NCBI GenBank assembly: GCA_903822375.1
Contig: CAIJOU010000432.1
Span: 1 to 5,183 of the forward strand
DNA: 5,183 nt
Source of the DNA: Candidatus Hydrogenedentota bacterium
GTDB lineage: Bacteria > Hydrogenedentota > Hydrogenedentia > Hydrogenedentales > CAITNO01
Direction of reading: 5' to 3'
A model generated the notes under the pieces. The model did no database searches, had not been told where the DNA came from, and worked only from the letters and a program-made list of their open reading frames with translations. This document shows positions 3,727 to 5,183 of this stretch, piece by piece. The translations under genes were made by a program, and so were the position numbers. The stretch's first letter is position 1. Each line of letters opens with the position of its first letter.

Positions 3727-5183
3727 ATGGAAGTTGCTGCACACAGCCATCCAGAGGTAGCGGGCGCACATCACTCCGGCATGTACAACCGGATAATGAA
3801 ACGAGACGGGCGCATCGCCGACTTTGACGCGGCGAAAATTACCGAAGCTCTGTTCAAAGCGGGCCAATCCAGCGGCGAATTCGGCATGGACGCGGCACGG
3901 CAAATGACGATGCGTGTTCTGGCCCTGCACCAGTCCATGGGGCGCGAACAGGTTCCAACGGTGGAGGAAATCCAAGACGTGGTGGAGGAGGTGCTGCTGG
4001 CCTCGCCCTACAAGAAGTCGGCGAAGGCGTACATCCTCTACCGCGACCAGCATGCGCGCGTGCGCGAACTGGTGAACAAGGCTGATGTGGAGCTGATTGA
4101 CCGCTACCTGAACCGGCAGGACTGGAAGGTGCAGGAAAACAGCAACATGGCCTACTCGCTGCAGGGGCTGAACAACTACATTTCCAGCGAGGTGAGCAAG
4201 ACTTACTGGCTGAACAAGATATACACGCAGGACATCCGCGAGGCGCACAGCTCGGGCGACCTGCATGTCCACGACCTGGGCCTGCTGTCGGTCTATTGCG
4301 TGGGATGGGACCTGCAGGACCTGTTGCGCCGGGGATTCAAGGGGGCGCCGGGCAAGGCGGAAAGCAGTCCGGCCAGGCATTTCCGCACGGCGCTCGGACA
4401 AGTGGTCAATTTCTTTTACACGCTCCAGGGGGAAGCGGCCGGAGCGCAGGCATTCAGCAATTTTGACACGCTGCTGGCCCCTTTCATCCGCCACGACGCT
4501 CTGGGCTACAGGGAGGTCAAACAGGCGCTGCAGGAGTTTGTGTTCAATCTCAACGTGGCGACGCGCGTTGGCTTCCAAACTCCCTTTACCAACGTGACCA
4601 TGGACCTCCAGGCACCTTCCACCCTGGCTAACCAGCCGATCATCATCGGCGGGGAGATGCAGGAAAGCAAGTACGGCGAGTACCAGGAGGAGATGGACCT
4701 GCTCAACGCGGCGTTCCTTGAAGTGCTTTCCGAAGGGGATGCCAAGGGCCGGGTGTTCAGCTTCCCCATACCGACCTACAACATTTCCAAAGACTTTAAC
4801 TGGGACAACCCCGGGCTGGACCGTCTATGGGAAGTGACCGCAAAGTACGGCATCCCCTACTTTGCCAATTTCGTCAATTCCGACATGTCGCCCGATGACG
4901 CCCGTTCCATGTGCTGTCGGCTGCGGCTGGACATGCGCGCGCTGGACAAGCGCGGCGGCGGTCTGTTTGGCGCCAATCCGCTTACGGGGTCCATCGGGGT
5001 CGTGACCATCAACATGCCGCGGCTCGGATTTGTCTCCCGGGATGAGAACGAGTTCCTCGCACGGCTCGACCGCCTGATGGACATTGCCCGCGAGAGCCTG
5101 GAGACCAAGCGGCGCATTCTGGAAGGCTTCACCGACCAGAACCTCTACCCCTACACCAAATTCTATCTGCACGATGTCCGCGA
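3727..5183 (+). CDS. nrdD: Anaerobic (class III) ribonucleoside-triphosphate reductase, large subunit (3' end off window)
   Basis: NrdD reduces ribonucleoside triphosphates to deoxyribonucleotides without oxygen, using a glycyl radical made by the radical-SAM activase NrdG, in the cytoplasm. The frame is open for 485 codons from ATG 3727 to the right edge. The start has GGAGGGAG at 3710-3717, ending 9 bases upstream. Residues about 21-110 form an ATP-cone allosteric domain (KRDGRIADFDAAKI at 25-38; SPYKKSAKAYILYR at 93-106). The catalytic barrel follows, with GDLHVHD at 177-183 and Cys191 in a Tyr-Cys pair, QAFSNFD at 241-247, QTPFTN at 284-289, Cys396-Cys397 in MCCRLRLD, and GGGLFG...TGSIGVVTIN at 410-429. 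The Cys396/397 pair contains the expected thiyl-radical cysteine. Family members are usually about 600-720 residues, so the zinc site and glycyl-radical loop lie beyond the window. A His-rich stretch of about 18 residues precedes the ATP-cone. Control is probably by NrdR at the upstream boxes plus allostery through the ATP-cone. Confidence 0.97.
   Translation, partial: MEVAAHSHPEVAGAHHSGMYNRIMKRDGRIADFDAAKITEALFKAGQSSGEFGMDAARQMTMRVLALHQSMGREQVPTVEEIQDVVEEVLLASPYKKSAKAYILYRDQHARVRELVNKADVELIDRYLNRQDWKVQENSNMAYSLQGLNNYISSEVSKTYWLNKIYTQDIREAHSSGDLHVHDLGLLSVYCVGWDLQDLLRRGFKGAPGKAESSPARHFRTALGQVVNFFYTLQGEAAGAQAFSNFDTLLAPFIRHDALGYREVKQALQEFVFNLNVATRVGFQTPFTNVTMDLQAPSTLANQPIIIGGEMQESKYGEYQEEMDLLNAAFLEVLSEGDAKGRVFSFPIPTYNISKDFNWDNPGLDRLWEVTAKYGIPYFANFVNSDMSPDDARSMCCRLRLDMRALDKRGGGLFGANPLTGSIGVVTINMPRLGFVSRDENEFLARLDRLMDIARESLETKRRILEGFTDQNLYPYTKFYLHDVR

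Noticed and set aside
3646..4578. Minus-strand open frame (310 aa) opposite nrdD
   Set aside because: nrdD on the plus strand is certain from its motifs; the reverse frame is Val/His/Arg/Leu-rich shadow sequence produced by codon-position bias.
1..5183. CRISPR arrays, tRNA or rRNA genes, transposases or insertion-sequence ends
   Set aside because: No regularly spaced repeats, cloverleaf-like sequence, ribosomal RNA segments, transposase motifs or terminal repeats with target duplications were seen.

Overview
The window is a bacterial chromosome or metagenome segment with GC-rich coding DNA and more AT-rich intergenic DNA. It suggests an anaerobic or facultative bacterium: the right end carries an anaerobic (class III) ribonucleotide reductase gene with canonical sigma70-type promoter elements and Shine-Dalgarno sites. 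The cytoplasmic zinc-ribbon plus periplasmic TPR architecture and the secreted unknown protein would suit the PVC/Hydrogenedentota-like deep lineages. That placement is a guess; the sequence alone does not fix the phylum.

Left half (1-2600), minus strand: a three-gene cluster driven by a strong promoter (TTGGCA, 17 bp, TATAAT at 2594-2566). Its order is a 56-aa membrane-anchored zinc-ribbon miniprotein (2504-2334), a 519-aa protein with two zinc ribbons, one membrane helix and a long TPR domain (2265-706), and a secreted protein running off the left edge (675-1). The secreted protein has a signal peptide and a mature N-terminus beginning with Trp-Gly, like the S1/P1 nuclease and zinc-dependent phospholipase C fold, but the expected His residues are missing. 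A bulged 12-bp stem-loop lies between the first two genes. Predicted topology puts both zinc-ribbon parts in the cytoplasm and the TPR domain and the third product outside the membrane. This could be an undescribed envelope module.

Middle (2752-3321), minus strand: a 189-aa membrane protein of unknown function, visibly less GC-rich than its neighbours, with two His spaced HxxxH in a predicted helix and a basic, charged C-terminal tail. It is divergent from the reductase gene.

Right half (3322-5183): a roughly 405-bp divergent intergenic region, then nrdD on the plus strand, cut by the right edge after 485 codons. The region holds a perfect 12-bp inverted repeat, other hairpin potential, a run of DnaA-box-like sequences, and two 16-bp NrdR-box-like palindromes whose centres are 31 bp apart. 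The second palindrome overlaps the -35 of a near-consensus promoter (TTGACA, 17 bp, TAGAAT). This is the arrangement known for NrdR repression of ribonucleotide reductase genes, so nrdD here is probably an NrdR target. The leader RNA of nrdD can form a short stem-loop at its 5' end.
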